Shown: positions 12,794 to 20,070 of the stretch, piece after piece | Layout of the letters: every line of letters starts with the position of its first letter | Position numbering within the stretch: position 1 is the stretch's first letter | Virus record (IMG/VR): IMGVR_UViG_3300010354_000906 | Span: 1-20,074 of that record | Origin: a virus | DNA length: 20,074 bases | Strand: one strand, 5' to 3' | Position numbers and translations under genes: made by a program | Notes under the pieces: generated by a model | Database searches by the model: none | The model's input: only the letters and a program-made list of their open reading frames with translations | What the model was told of the DNA's origin: nothing

Positions 12794-15211
12794 TTATACT
12801 GCTGATGTTTGCGGTTTTGGCGGATTGGAAATCTCCGAAATGACTTGATTCTGCGATGGGCCGCTTTGGTTTGTATACGCCTCTCCGGCAACTCCTTGCA
12901 TTGCTGCGCTTGGGCGACGCGGAGCACCTCCACCTCTTGGAGGAGCGGCTGCTGGCTCGATATCTGGCGGAGGCGGAACATTTTGCCCGCGCTGAATCTG
13001 TTGCGCGGCCAGCTTGTAAAGCTCCTTGAACGGCTCCAACTGCTCGCGAGGTGCTCCTTTGGCTTCGGCGTTTTGAATGTGCTGCGCGAAATGTCCAAAG
13101 GCCGCGACGAGCGGCATGATTCCCTCCGGCGGAAGTCCGTTTGGCGGAATGTTTTGAATCACCGGAGCGAGCTTCGCTGCCATCGTGTTGAGGTGAACCA
13201 TGTCATTGTCGCGAGGAGAAATCGGGACTTCCTGACCAGCGATAATCGATTGCAACTCAATGATTTGCTGGCGAGTCGCTTCGATTGCAATCGCCTCAAC
13301 AGAGTCTTTCGGAAGGATGACTTCGTTTGCAATCGTCTCGCCCAGCTTGCGCGTCCAATCCAGCTTCATCAGCTTGTCTTGGTCGATGTTCGGATTGCCC
13401 ATGTACTTGGTAATCATCAGGTCGAGAATCTGTAAATCCTGAGCCGTCGTATCTGGGTTCAGTTCAGCCGCTGGCGAGAATGCCATGAGCAAAATGTCAG
13501 ACGGAGGCAGGTTGCGCTCCATCATCTGGTAGCAGCAGTTGACCGCATCTTCGTCGAGATGGCGCGGGACTTCAAACGCCACAAGGAACGGAGGCATCTG
13601 CATTGAAGACTGCTCAAACGCATCGACGACTTCGCGTCGTGCCCAAACAGCGTTCGGGTCAACCTGCCGTGCTAGGTCAACCTTGAGCTTCAGGTCGGCT
13701 GCTGCCTTGATATGCTCAGGATGAGCAATCCCGCGCTGCATCCGCTCGACAGCGAGTGAGAACTGCCGCGAGAAGCGCGTCAGGATGCCCTCGCGAATCT
13801 GATTTTCGATGGAGGCGATGCGATTGATTTCCGAAGCCGTCTTTGGGTCGCCTTGATTCATCGCTGACGACGGCAAGAACGTGCCAATCTGGATTTCAGC
13901 GAGTCTCGACTGGAAGTTGTCGAGCATGATGAAGTCTTGAATGTCGGCAGGAGGCGACTGGGGGATGACTTCGTAACCTTCTGAAACGATTGCGATTGGG
14001 TTGCTAACCGTGAGAGGAGCAATGTTTGGCTTTGCGAGCGGCCCCTTTTTTAGGAGCAGCAGAGAGCGCACTAAAGTGTTGTCAACTACAAGGTTGCGCG
14101 ACTTGTCGATGGCAACGTGCGTGTTGTAAAGGTCGCGACCGACACCGCGAGAAGACATCAAGTTGCCGTTCCCGATATCAACAGAGAAGAGCGCGAGCGC
14201 GTCCGACATCTTTGCGTAGCGGTCAAGCTGAGTGCAAATTTCGTCGCCCGTTTTGTCGTCAACGAGGTAGCGGGAGACGCGCCCATGCGGCTCACGAACA
14301 ACGACTTCGCCCAAGTCAACGTACTTTGCGTCCGACTCGTAGGAAGCCCCGTAACTGCCCTCGCGAATCCAATCCTCTACCCGCCGAGCGTCGTCGTCGC
14401 TATTAAGCGAGCGTCCAGTGGGAGTCGCGCTGTTGATGGCTTTGATGAGGTTTTTGAGGTGCCATCCCGCCATCACCGAAATGTCCGGAACCTCCAGCAC
14501 GGGCAACAACTCCGCAATGAGATACCGACGCTTGCGTGCAAAAATCGGCGTCGCATCAGCCACTTGCGGCTGCTCGACGGAGAAGAAAACGTAGTCTTGC
14601 CGGAGGAAGTCGGGCTTCCAGTCGCGTAAATCGTCCCAAATCAACGCACAATAACCAAAGACCGTGTTTTCATGCACAACCTGCGCCACAAGGTCATCAA
14701 AGCCGCGCCAAGACCGAATGCACTTGGTTATCTCTTCGCGGAAGATTTTCGTTTTACGCTCCGAGTCAACCGACTCAATAGGGTACTTCGCAAACGTCAG
14801 GGAAGCAGCCTGTTCCACCGTCGCCTTGAATGGTGCCTGAACGCGGCCAGCCATCGTCGAGAGGAATCCGGTCGGGCGATTGCTGCGCCAGTTTTGGCCC
14901 ATGCTCTCCAGCTTCTTCGGCTCGTATGGAGTTTCGTTGTTTAACTTCTTCTGAATCAACTGGTTCTTGCGGTTGCGCTCCAAGTTCTGCTGTTTCAGGC
15001 GTTTATAAGCCGAATACGCCTGAGCAGCGTCGCGGAACGTGCGTCGAACCTTTAGCGTCTTTGGGTCAACGGTATCGTTGCTGTCGTTCGTTTTGTCGCT
15101 GACATCAAGACGCAGCCCACGCGGCCTATCCCCGACATTTTCAATGCGAGGTGCTTTGTCCGCGAACTTGTCCGTTATGCTTGGGTCGAAGGGTTTTGCT
15201 ACGTCTGCCAT
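12794..15211 (-). CDS. Portal / head-tail connector protein
   Basis: An 805-residue protein, large for a portal. The N-terminal 100 residues are charged and linker-like with a helical segment rich in Lys and Gln. The core (about 110-560) has the features of portals: a conserved-looking hydrophobic-aromatic region around 170-215 (HENTVFGYCALIWDDL), and a KTASEINRIASIENQ helix (457-471) of the kind that precedes the crown/wing helices in podoviral connectors, followed by a long helix through residue 495. The C-terminal part (about 735-805) is Pro/Gly/Ala/Gln-rich and probably disordered. It stands before scaffold and capsid genes and after a terminase module. The dodecameric ring role is inferred from family knowledge. 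No protease or lysozyme fusion is visible to explain the length. Confidence 0.8.
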   Translation of the reverse strand: MADVAKPFDPSITDKFADKAPRIENVGDRPRGLRLDVSDKTNDSNDTVDPKTLKVRRTFRDAAQAYSAYKRLKQQNLERNRKNQLIQKKLNNETPYEPKKLESMGQNWRSNRPTGFLSTMAGRVQAPFKATVEQAASLTFAKYPIESVDSERKTKIFREEITKCIRSWRGFDDLVAQVVHENTVFGYCALIWDDLRDWKPDFLRQDYVFFSVEQPQVADATPIFARKRRYLIAELLPVLEVPDISVMAGWHLKNLIKAINSATPTGRSLNSDDDARRVEDWIREGSYGASYESDAKYVDLGEVVVREPHGRVSRYLVDDKTGDEICTQLDRYAKMSDALALFSVDIGNGNLMSSRGVGRDLYNTHVAIDKSRNLVVDNTLVRSLLLLKKGPLAKPNIAPLTVSNPIAIVSEGYEVIPQSPPADIQDFIMLDNFQSRLAEIQIGTFLPSSAMNQGDPKTASEINRIASIENQIREGILTRFSRQFSLAVERMQRGIAHPEHIKAAADLKLKVDLARQVDPNAVWARREVVDAFEQSSMQMPPFLVAFEVPRHLDEDAVNCCYQMMERNLPPSDILLMAFSPAAELNPDTTAQDLQILDLMITKYMGNPNIDQDKLMKLDWTRKLGETIANEVILPKDSVEAIAIEATRQQIIELQSIIAGQEVPISPRDNDMVHLNTMAAKLAPVIQNIPPNGLPPEGIMPLVAAFGHFAQHIQNAEAKGAPREQLEPFKELYKLAAQQIQRGQNVPPPPDIEPAAAPPRGGGAPRRPSAAMQGVAGEAYTNQSGPSQNQVISEISNPPKPQTSAV

Positions 15212-15215
15212 ATCG

Positions 15216-15800
15216 TTATTGGTTGAGCCAGCACGCTTTAGGAAGCGGACTTGCAGGATTCAGGAAAGCGGTTTTGTCGAGCCAAACAGCGGTGCGGTTG
15301 CAGTGCCGCATGACGTTGCACGCTCCAAGTCTTTTGCTCGTCGTTGTGTCCCTCGCGGAGCGGATTGCAGCCGTCGTTCGCTCGACCGCATTAATGCAAC
15401 TTCCGCATCCGCTCTTCCACTTCACGTTGTGGTCGCACCGCTTGCAAATCTCAGCCCGCGCTTCTGCGACGCCCGCATCAACCCCAAGCGGTTCATTTTG
15501 CTGGTTGATTATTGAGGCAGACCATGCTTGCAAATCGTTAAGCAATGCTGGCTCGGCTACTGGCGAAGTAAGTGGACGCTGTAAATGCTGCTCTGTGTCA
15601 TAAAAATGACAAAAATAAGGCCAGCGCAAACAGAAGTATTCGTGAATCTCAGGCTCAACGTCTTTGTACGGAATGCCATTCTCTGCGCGATACGCCTCAA
15701 TCACGCTCACAAGATGCTCCACTGAATCTCCGCGCAGAATCACATCCCCTTCTGGGAAGTGAAACCCGTTTGGTGGAATCATTCCTTCAATCAGCTTCAT
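15216..15800 (-). CDS. Cysteine-rich hypothetical protein, putative zinc ribbon
   Basis: A 194-residue protein with nine or so cysteines. The C-terminal half has CKRCDHNVKWKSGCGSC, a CxxC-x9-CxxC pattern typical of a zinc ribbon, then GACNVMRHCNRTAVWL with a further CxxxxxC pair. The N-terminal half is unlike any family I know. Start overlaps the preceding gene's stop as ATGA, so it is translationally coupled to the ParB-domain protein; the portal begins 4 bases past its stop. Zinc binding is inferred from cysteine spacing only; a role in head assembly or in DNA handling is possible. I do not recognise a named family. Confidence 0.8.
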   Translation of the reverse strand: MKLIEGMIPPNGFHFPEGDVILRGDSVEHLVSVIEAYRAENGIPYKDVEPEIHEYFCLRWPYFCHFYDTEQHLQRPLTSPVAEPALLNDLQAWSASIINQQNEPLGVDAGVAEARAEICKRCDHNVKWKSGCGSCINAVERTTAAIRSARDTTTSKRLGACNVMRHCNRTAVWLDKTAFLNPASPLPKACWLNQ

Positions 15801-16300
15801 AACACAAACTCATGCAAGCACTTAGGGCAAATCGTCGTATCTTTCTTCGGCTTTTCCTCTTTCGGCTCAGGCACTTCCGCTGGCGAGCCAATCATATCCG
15901 CAATCTCCTGCTCTGTGAATCCGACGACCGTCTTGAACGATGGGTCTGCCTCCAGAATCGCATCGAGTTCCGAAGACAGAACGTCGTCGTCCCACGCCGA
16001 AAGCTGCGCGAGTCGGTTGTCTGCGATGGTGTACGCCCGAATCTCAGCCTCGGACAGGCCGGAGAGGCGGATGCACGGCACCTTCTCAAGCCCCAGTCGG
16101 CTCGCTGCCAACGCTCGACCGTGACCAGCGACAATCCTGTTGTTCTCGTCAACGAGAATCGGCACCGTCCAACCGAATCGCTTTATGGACTCAGCGATGA
16201 GGTCGATTTGCGAATCGGTATGGGTGCGCGGGTTGAATGCGTAACGTGTTAACGCAGACAGGTTTGTTTCTTCGACTTGAAATGGTTTCTTTTTGCTCAT
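15797..16300 (-). CDS. ParB/sulfiredoxin-domain protein with C-terminal zinc-knuckle-like end
   Basis: A 167-residue protein. NPRTHTDSQIDLIAESIKRF (23-42) and the box VAGHGRALAASRLGL (57-71) match the N-terminal ParB/Srx nucleotide-binding domain, in which a GHGR-type loop contacts the nucleotide. The segment IRAYTIADNRLAQLSAWDDD (88-107) is the usual continuation in phage and DNA-methylase-linked ParB-like proteins. The tail after an acidic-basic Pro/Glu/Lys linker ends CPKCLHEF, a single CxxC that may pair with other cysteines. No methyltransferase domain follows, and the neighbour is the Cys-rich gene. Plausible jobs are DNA binding, nuclease or partition-like activity; the family name is firm and the role is not. 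Confidence 0.88.
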   Translation of the reverse strand: MSKKKPFQVEETNLSALTRYAFNPRTHTDSQIDLIAESIKRFGWTVPILVDENNRIVAGHGRALAASRLGLEKVPCIRLSGLSEAEIRAYTIADNRLAQLSAWDDDVLSSELDAILEADPSFKTVVGFTEQEIADMIGSPAEVPEPKEEKPKKDTTICPKCLHEFVL

Positions 16301-16845
16301 TCGACGGAGTATTTATGCTTTGCCCGCTTCAGTCCGGACGGGAACTTGATTGATTCGCTGGTGAACGACCGCTCACTGAATACCACTCGGTTCGTCGGCT
16401 GACTAGTAAATCTCCCGTTGTCAAGTGCGGCGAACACGAACTCCTTGGACTGCTCAGGCTCGTCAGAGAATCCGTCGTCGAACGGAGCGGCAGTGAATAT
16501 GTACTTCCCTTTGTATCTCCGGCTCCCGCACTGGGCTACGAGCGGAAGGCCGCACAGGTAAGTATACGCGATGGTCGAGAACTGCCAGCCGTAGCAGCCC
16601 CACTCCTGCGCTGCTCGCATTCCCCAGCCGCTCACGGGTCGCTCACGGCTCGCCAGAGCGTGCAGCGGTAAGCCCCTGTAAATGGCTCCGTTCTCAAGCA
16701 TTACGGAGCAGCCCCACATCCTTGCTGGCGTGGAGGTTAACGCAAACCAAACCGCAGGGACGAATCCCTGCGGTTTGACGTGAGTGAACTTAGAGTCCAC
16801 CCAAACATACTGATGGCGAGGCAGTTCGCCAGCGAACGAATACAT
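16297..16845 (-). CDS. Hypothetical phage protein with aromatic/Trp-rich core
   Basis: A 182-residue protein, rich in Trp, Tyr, Phe and Cys, with a compact globular look. Notable segments are PARMWGCSVMLENGAIYRGL, EWGCYGWQFSTIAYTYL and the C-terminal QPTNRVVFSERSFT. No signal peptide or membrane helix. The start overlaps the previous gene's stop as TAATG and its stop overlaps the next start as ATGA, so it sits in a translationally coupled series. I recognise the general appearance of a conserved phage protein but no named family or active site. The coding sequence for residues around 23-33 contains a perfect inverted repeat with a UUCG loop (see separate entry). Confidence 0.85.
   Translation of the reverse strand: MYSFAGELPRHQYVWVDSKFTHVKPQGFVPAVWFALTSTPARMWGCSVMLENGAIYRGLPLHALASRERPVSGWGMRAAQEWGCYGWQFSTIAYTYLCGLPLVAQCGSRRYKGKYIFTAAPFDDGFSDEPEQSKEFVFAALDNGRFTSQPTNRVVFSERSFTSESIKFPSGLKRAKHKYSVE
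16748..16777 (-). promoter_or_regulatory. Perfect 13-bp intragenic hairpin with UUCG tetraloop
   Basis: Bases 16748-16760 and 16765-16777 are exact reverse complements. In the minus-strand RNA the loop between them is UUCG, the extra-stable tetraloop class. The hairpin lies within codons for KPQGFVPAV, 68-97 bases after the ATG. It is followed by GTTTGGTTTG-like sequence rather than a clean U run, so termination is uncertain. A role in mRNA processing, pausing or attenuation is possible. Confidence 0.85.
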
Positions 16846-17162
16846 TACGGCTCTTCGCCCTCAGTTTTGATGATTTCTTTGACCGACTTGCTCAACTCAG
16901 CCGCAATCGCTCTCAACAAGTTTGGGTTGTATAAACTCGTCCCGATGTTGACTGCGATGGACACAATCCCTTCTTCGTTTTCCTTAGCGCACATTGTAAC
17001 GACTCCGTCCAAAGCAAATCTCGCCAGCAAAAATCGCGATGCTTCTGTCAAAATGTCGTGCGCCGCTTGCATACCCGCCTCTCGGCTAGGCTTCTGCTCC
17101 TCCACGTCGTCGAGGTCGTCGTCGAGGTCGCCATCGAAGTCGTCTGGGCCTGTTCTAATCAT
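16845..17162 (-). CDS. Acidic hypothetical protein
   Basis: A 105-residue protein. The first 22 residues are extremely acidic (DDFDGDLDDDLDDVEEQ). The rest is ordinary and helical/beta: a helix around GMQAAHDILTEASRFLLARF, a beta-like GIVSIAVNIGTSLY segment and a basic-acidic helical tail. No membrane segment. The ATG overlaps the stop of the MazG-like gene as ATGA, and its own stop overlaps the following start as TAATG. The acidic stretch could be a disordered or DNA-mimic-like tail, but that is speculation. No family recognised. Confidence 0.8.
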   Translation of the reverse strand: MIRTGPDDFDGDLDDDLDDVEEQKPSREAGMQAAHDILTEASRFLLARFALDGVVTMCAKENEEGIVSIAVNIGTSLYNPNLLRAIAAELSKSVKEIIKTEGEEP

Positions 17163-17518
17163 TGCCCCTCCTTCTGGAAAACGCCCGATGGCAGCATCTT
17201 ACCTTTGCGCTCGCGGATTTGCTCCCATGCGAACTGAAGGCAGTGCTGCAATGAAAGCCCCTCAAGGTAAGCCACATTGATGAGGCAAACGAGAATGTCC
17301 CCGATGGCGTCGGTGACAGCGTCGCGCTGGGGCGAGAACGTGACGCTCCCGCGATTATCTGTCCGGCCCGCCCGCATGAGAGCGTCAGCCAACTCGCCAG
17401 TCTCCGAAATCATTTTCATGAACTGAGCGAGGCTCGTCGAATGCTCATAAATGCCTCTGTCCATTGCCCATTGGCGGACGAGGACTTCCAACTCCCTCAA
17501 TGTCGCACCGTCGAACAT
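17159..17518 (-). CDS. MazG-like nucleotide pyrophosphohydrolase
   Basis: A 119-residue protein from the ATG at 17518 (MFDGATLRELEVL). It has the layout of the all-alpha MazG/dUTPase-like pyrophosphohydrolases, which hydrolyse NTPs or dNTPs to the monophosphate and PPi. ETGEL (39-43) gives the ExxE metal motif, and TDAIGDILVCLINVAYLEG (69-87) gives the second acidic motif with D70 and D74, a phage-type variant of the usual EExxD. The size is that of single-domain phage members. The same frame is open up to 17752, but the added N-terminus is Ser/Lys/Gln/Pro-rich and lies opposite the better-looking 81-residue gene, so the shorter start is preferred. In phages such enzymes clean the nucleotide pool or blunt stringent signals; the substrate here is unknown. 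Confidence 0.85.
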   Translation of the reverse strand: MFDGATLRELEVLVRQWAMDRGIYEHSTSLAQFMKMISETGELADALMRAGRTDNRGSVTFSPQRDAVTDAIGDILVCLINVAYLEGLSLQHCLQFAWEQIRERKGKMLPSGVFQKEGQ

Positions 17519-17690
17519 CGAACTGGTTTTCTCTACTGCACACCCACGCCCCTTTGCCCGCTGCGTACTCTGCGAATTCGGTGATTCCGCCTTCGGCCTT
17601 TGCGCTTGCGAGCGCGGCTTCGATTGCTCGCCTTTTTGTTTTGAAGGCAAGCTCGATTTTCCTTCCGTTGATTTTAATGACATAGTGCAT
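17445..17690 (-). CDS. Small hypothetical protein overlapping the MazG-like gene
   Basis: An 81-residue frame, MHYVIKINGRKIELAFKTK... followed by an Ala/Glu helix (RRAIEAALASAKAEGG) and a beta-like end. The pattern of two strands and a helix looks like a genuine small fold, unlike the low-complexity reading of the other frame over the same bases. Its last 74 bases overlap the MazG-like gene in another frame. No Shine-Dalgarno sequence; an A/T-rich stretch (CAATAAATATATG) lies 26 bases upstream and contains an ATG in the MazG frame. I call it real because of composition; no family is recognised. If the longer MazG form were correct, this would be a shadow. Confidence 0.65.
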   Translation of the reverse strand: MHYVIKINGRKIELAFKTKRRAIEAALASAKAEGGITEFAEYAAGKGAWVCSRENQFDVRRCDIEGVGSPRPPMGNGQRHL

Positions 17691-17792
17691 TGTGTTTGGT
17701 CTGGATATCCGCCCATATATTTATTGATTTTTGCAGTCTCTCCCGCTGTCACACCACTTTCCTCGGCACTACCCGTGAAGACGCAAGGTGTC

Positions 17793-17808
17793 GCGTAATT
17801 GGTTACGC
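17793..17808. promoter_or_regulatory. 6-bp dyad overlapping the HTH gene stop
   Basis: GCGTAA and TTACGC flank a 4-base spacer (TTGG on the plus strand), including the stop codon of the HTH gene. The downstream gap (17717-17792) contains no clear promoter. It may be a weak hairpin, or a second operator ahead of the 81-residue gene; no U run follows, so it is not an intrinsic terminator. Confidence 0.4.
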
Positions 17809-18147
17809 CAGAACAGGTTCCGCCTTGGGTGCGGTAACCTCCGCGATGAAGGCATCGACCTGCGCTACGAGAGGCGCGTCGATGTGCGTTGCAGCCAACT
17901 TTTGAAGCAGCGTAATCGCCTGAGCAAGACGAGCCTTCGGGCCTTTGCGAGTGGCTTTGCGGCCTTTTGGCGCGAGCAACTCAGCAGCCCGCTCAAAACC
18001 AAGCGCGTGCAATCGCGTCCAGTTTGAAACGGTCACGCCAGAGATGCCGTACTTCTGAGCGATTTCGGCAATGTTGTGGGTTTTACGAGCGTTTGCAACA
18101 GCTTCAACTTTGTCCCAACGCTCCCGCAGTTTTTCGATTCTTGTCAT
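17803..18147 (-). CDS. Helix-turn-helix protein, regulator or small-terminase-like
   Basis: A 114-residue basic protein starting MTRIEKLRERW. Residues 25-47 (NIAEIAQKYGISGVTVSNWT) form a classic helix-turn-helix; a basic linker (KGRKATRKGPKAR) and a C-terminal helix with heptad-like spacing follow. The frame stays open to 18198, but that start would lie upstream of the expected transcript start from the candidate promoter at 18178-18206, so the ATG at 18147 is chosen. Its leader is AATAAATAT with no Shine-Dalgarno sequence. An operator-like palindrome lies 10 bases upstream of the start. It is most likely a DNA-binding regulator of this gene block. The terminase neighbour also allows a small terminase subunit, which would bind packaging-site DNA. 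Confidence 0.75.
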   Translation of the reverse strand: MTRIEKLRERWDKVEAVANARKTHNIAEIAQKYGISGVTVSNWTRLHALGFERAAELLAPKGRKATRKGPKARLAQAITLLQKLAATHIDAPLVAQVDAFIAEVTAPKAEPVLA

Positions 18148-18157
18148 ATATTTATTG

Positions 18158-18171
18158 TCGTCACTTGACGA
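18158..18171. promoter_or_regulatory. Operator-like palindrome at the HTH gene leader
   Basis: A perfect inverted repeat TCGTCA-CT-TGACGA lies 10 bases upstream of the ATG of the HTH gene and just downstream of the predicted -10 box, where an operator for the HTH protein would block transcription. It is also able to fold as a hairpin, though with a 2-base loop it is poor in RNA, which favours a DNA-binding site. Confidence 0.5.
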
Positions 18172-18177
18172 GCAGTG

Positions 18178-18206
18178 CTTATGCCTCTGATTCACCAAAA
18201 CGTCAA
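18178..18206 (-). promoter_or_regulatory. Candidate sigma-70-type promoter for the HTH gene block
   Basis: On the minus strand TTGACG (18201-18206, 5 of 6 to TTGACA) is followed after exactly 17 bases by CATAAG (18178-18183, 4 of 6 to TATAAT). The expected start point near 18171 lies between it and the HTH gene ATG at 18147. It lies within the short gap after the terminase stop (18211). Confidence 0.5.
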
Positions 18207-18210
18207 CGTG

Positions 18211-20070
18211 TTATTCGCTGAAGTCCACAAATATGCTTGTGTCGTCGATGACTGAACGCATCCCAACCTGCTCGCGTTGAGGCTTTTCCTTGAGCATCCG
18301 CTGCTCAACGCCAAATCTGTGTCGAACGAGGTAAACCAGCAGCGACAACGAATCCAGCGCGTCCGGCGATGGTCTTCGTGTTCGCTTGCAGTACTCTTCC
18401 TTGCTTTCAACACGAACGAGTCCCAGCCCTTTTTGTTTGTATCTGCGTGCAGTCGCCTGACTTACAAGGTCGCTCGAAATGTGACCGTGCCGGATTTTGA
18501 GGTACTCAAACTCGACCCAGCGTGCGACGCCGAAGACAAGCTCAGTGACGACTCCGTTGTAAAGCTCTGATGCGGAGCGACTATCGTCAGCGAATATCGG
18601 TATATCCGACGCCGCGCTGCTGAAGTTAAGCCCCATCGTTTCCTCGCCAAATCGCGAGCACAGAACGTCATGGATGCCCGCCCCGTTCCCAGTTCTGTCA
18701 ACGATAAGTCCGGACGGTGCGATTTTCATCTCGCGGCAGAAGGCAGCGATTGCGTCAGCCTGTTCCAGCGTTGGCTTCTTCGGAAACGGCATCTGCGCGT
18801 CGAGTTGCAGCACGTTGCGCGGCCCATCCGGAAACTCTCTGAACGTGCCGTCCAGCCCTTTCCAGCCGTCAGAGAGTCCGTAACGCCCGTGCGAGCACAT
18901 GACCTTGTCGTTGCCCTCCAGAGCCAAGTCGAATGCGGCGAGCGGCACCACTGGCCCGATGAAGCGAGCGATGCCCATCGCCTTGTCCATCAGGTTCGGG
19001 CCGATGATTGCCATCGCGGCTCCCTCCTCCGGAAACCAGCCGCGAGCCATCGTCATTGCCTCAGCCGTGTGACCTCGGCTCATGTAGGACATAAACCCCT
19101 CGTAGGTTTGCAGCCCGTGGTGGACGATGCGACGTTCCATCACGTTCTCGCAGCGTGCGGCGTCGAGTCGCAAGACGTGGAACCCCATGCCGGAGTCCCA
19201 CTCCCAATCCTCCTCGCAATCCACGCTGCCCCAGCCTGTCCTCGGCTCGCACCGCTGCCCGAAATCTGACGTGCGGTCTTTGGGGTTGCTGGCTGCGAAA
19301 ATCTTAACACGGTTGCGGTCGTGCTTTAAATCGACCGTTGAGAGGATGTTGTTGATGCCCTCCCAGACTCCCGCCGGAATCTCCTCGGCCTCATCGAGGA
19401 CGACGTGAGTGCGGCTCAAACGCCCCCAGCGCGGATGCTCCGGCCCAGAGCGCGGGGACGGATGGAACCCACGCAACGTACCGTGCCCGCTCTCGCCCCT
19501 TGGGATTGCGACGAGATGGATGCCCTGCTTGCTGTCCGCCGTGACCTGCAACGAACCTTGCAGGTCGTCCGCAACCTCGGTCAGCGGACGCACCAACGCG
19601 CTCCGGTGAAAGTTCCGGATGGACGCGAAGATGTTGCGCTCGGCGTGCTCACGGGTGAGCGAGACGACCTTGATTGCTGTCCAAGCTGGGTCGCGATACC
19701 AGTCGAGGTAAAACCATGCTCCGGCCCCATACGATTTGCCCATCGCCCCCGCCCCCTGAATGAGGAGCTTGTCGTGCTCGAACAGGCAACGCCAAGTCTC
19801 GCGTGATGAGAGCGGAGTCCAGTCGTATGCGCTTGAACCCCAAAGGATTGTGGCAGCAGCCTCAAACTGGTCGTTGTTGAGCAGTGCCATAACGTACTGC
19901 CGCACAACGTCTTCGGCTTGTTCAAGCGTCAGTCTCCTTTGTCCTCGGAGCGTCGAGAAGTTCTGCAGGATGATTCCGGCAGCGTGAAGGATGCCGGACT
20001 CCTCATCGGCCTCAGCGGCAGCGCGGATGCTCTCGGCAGCGGCGAGTGCGCGTTGGACGGGCGTTATCAA
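18211..20070 (-). CDS. terL: Terminase large subunit, ATPase and nuclease
   Basis: The DNA-packaging motor of the phage: an ATPase that pumps DNA into the procapsid through the portal and a nuclease that cuts the concatemer. Residues 106-113 (GAGAMGKS) are the Walker A loop, 223-230 (VVLDEAEE) Walker B with catalytic Glu, and 258-263 (FAASNP) the coupling motif. The C-terminal nuclease has D381 in AAFDLALEGND, D458 in GLIVDRTGNG, and D570/D573 in SPDALDSLSLL, the usual metal-binding acids. 619 residues is normal length. The start shown is a TTG four bases from the window edge; the frame is open upstream, so the true start may lie outside. The protein ends FVDFSE*. Position before the regulatory and portal genes suits a packaging-to-head operon. 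Confidence 0.92.
   Translation of the reverse strand: MITPVQRALAAAESIRAAAEADEESGILHAAGIILQNFSTLRGQRRLTLEQAEDVVRQYVMALLNNDQFEAAATILWGSSAYDWTPLSSRETWRCLFEHDKLLIQGAGAMGKSYGAGAWFYLDWYRDPAWTAIKVVSLTREHAERNIFASIRNFHRSALVRPLTEVADDLQGSLQVTADSKQGIHLVAIPRGESGHGTLRGFHPSPRSGPEHPRWGRLSRTHVVLDEAEEIPAGVWEGINNILSTVDLKHDRNRVKIFAASNPKDRTSDFGQRCEPRTGWGSVDCEEDWEWDSGMGFHVLRLDAARCENVMERRIVHHGLQTYEGFMSYMSRGHTAEAMTMARGWFPEEGAAMAIIGPNLMDKAMGIARFIGPVVPLAAFDLALEGNDKVMCSHGRYGLSDGWKGLDGTFREFPDGPRNVLQLDAQMPFPKKPTLEQADAIAAFCREMKIAPSGLIVDRTGNGAGIHDVLCSRFGEETMGLNFSSAASDIPIFADDSRSASELYNGVVTELVFGVARWVEFEYLKIRHGHISSDLVSQATARRYKQKGLGLVRVESKEEYCKRTRRPSPDALDSLSLLVYLVRHRFGVEQRMLKEKPQREQVGMRSVIDDTSIFVDFSE

Noticed and set aside
12809-13435. 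Long plus-strand open frame of 208 codons opposite the portal gene
   Set aside because: It lies wholly opposite a clear portal gene, has an Arg/Leu/Asn-heavy shadow composition and no start signal.
17519-17752. Long N-terminal extension of the MazG-like gene
   Set aside because: It is Ser/Lys/Gln/Pro-rich and lies over the more protein-like 81-residue frame; not excluded because an ATG at 17716 has the same A/T-rich context as the HTH gene.
17717-17802. Possible riboswitch or small RNA after the HTH gene
   Set aside because: The gap holds a 6-bp dyad and a loose ACACC...GGTGT pairing, but no known aptamer core or U-tract terminator was recognised.
18670-19269. Plus-strand open frame of 199 codons opposite the terminase gene
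   Set aside because: The minus strand here encodes the terminase nuclease and ATPase motifs; the plus frame is His/Arg/Ala/Val-rich without a recognisable domain.
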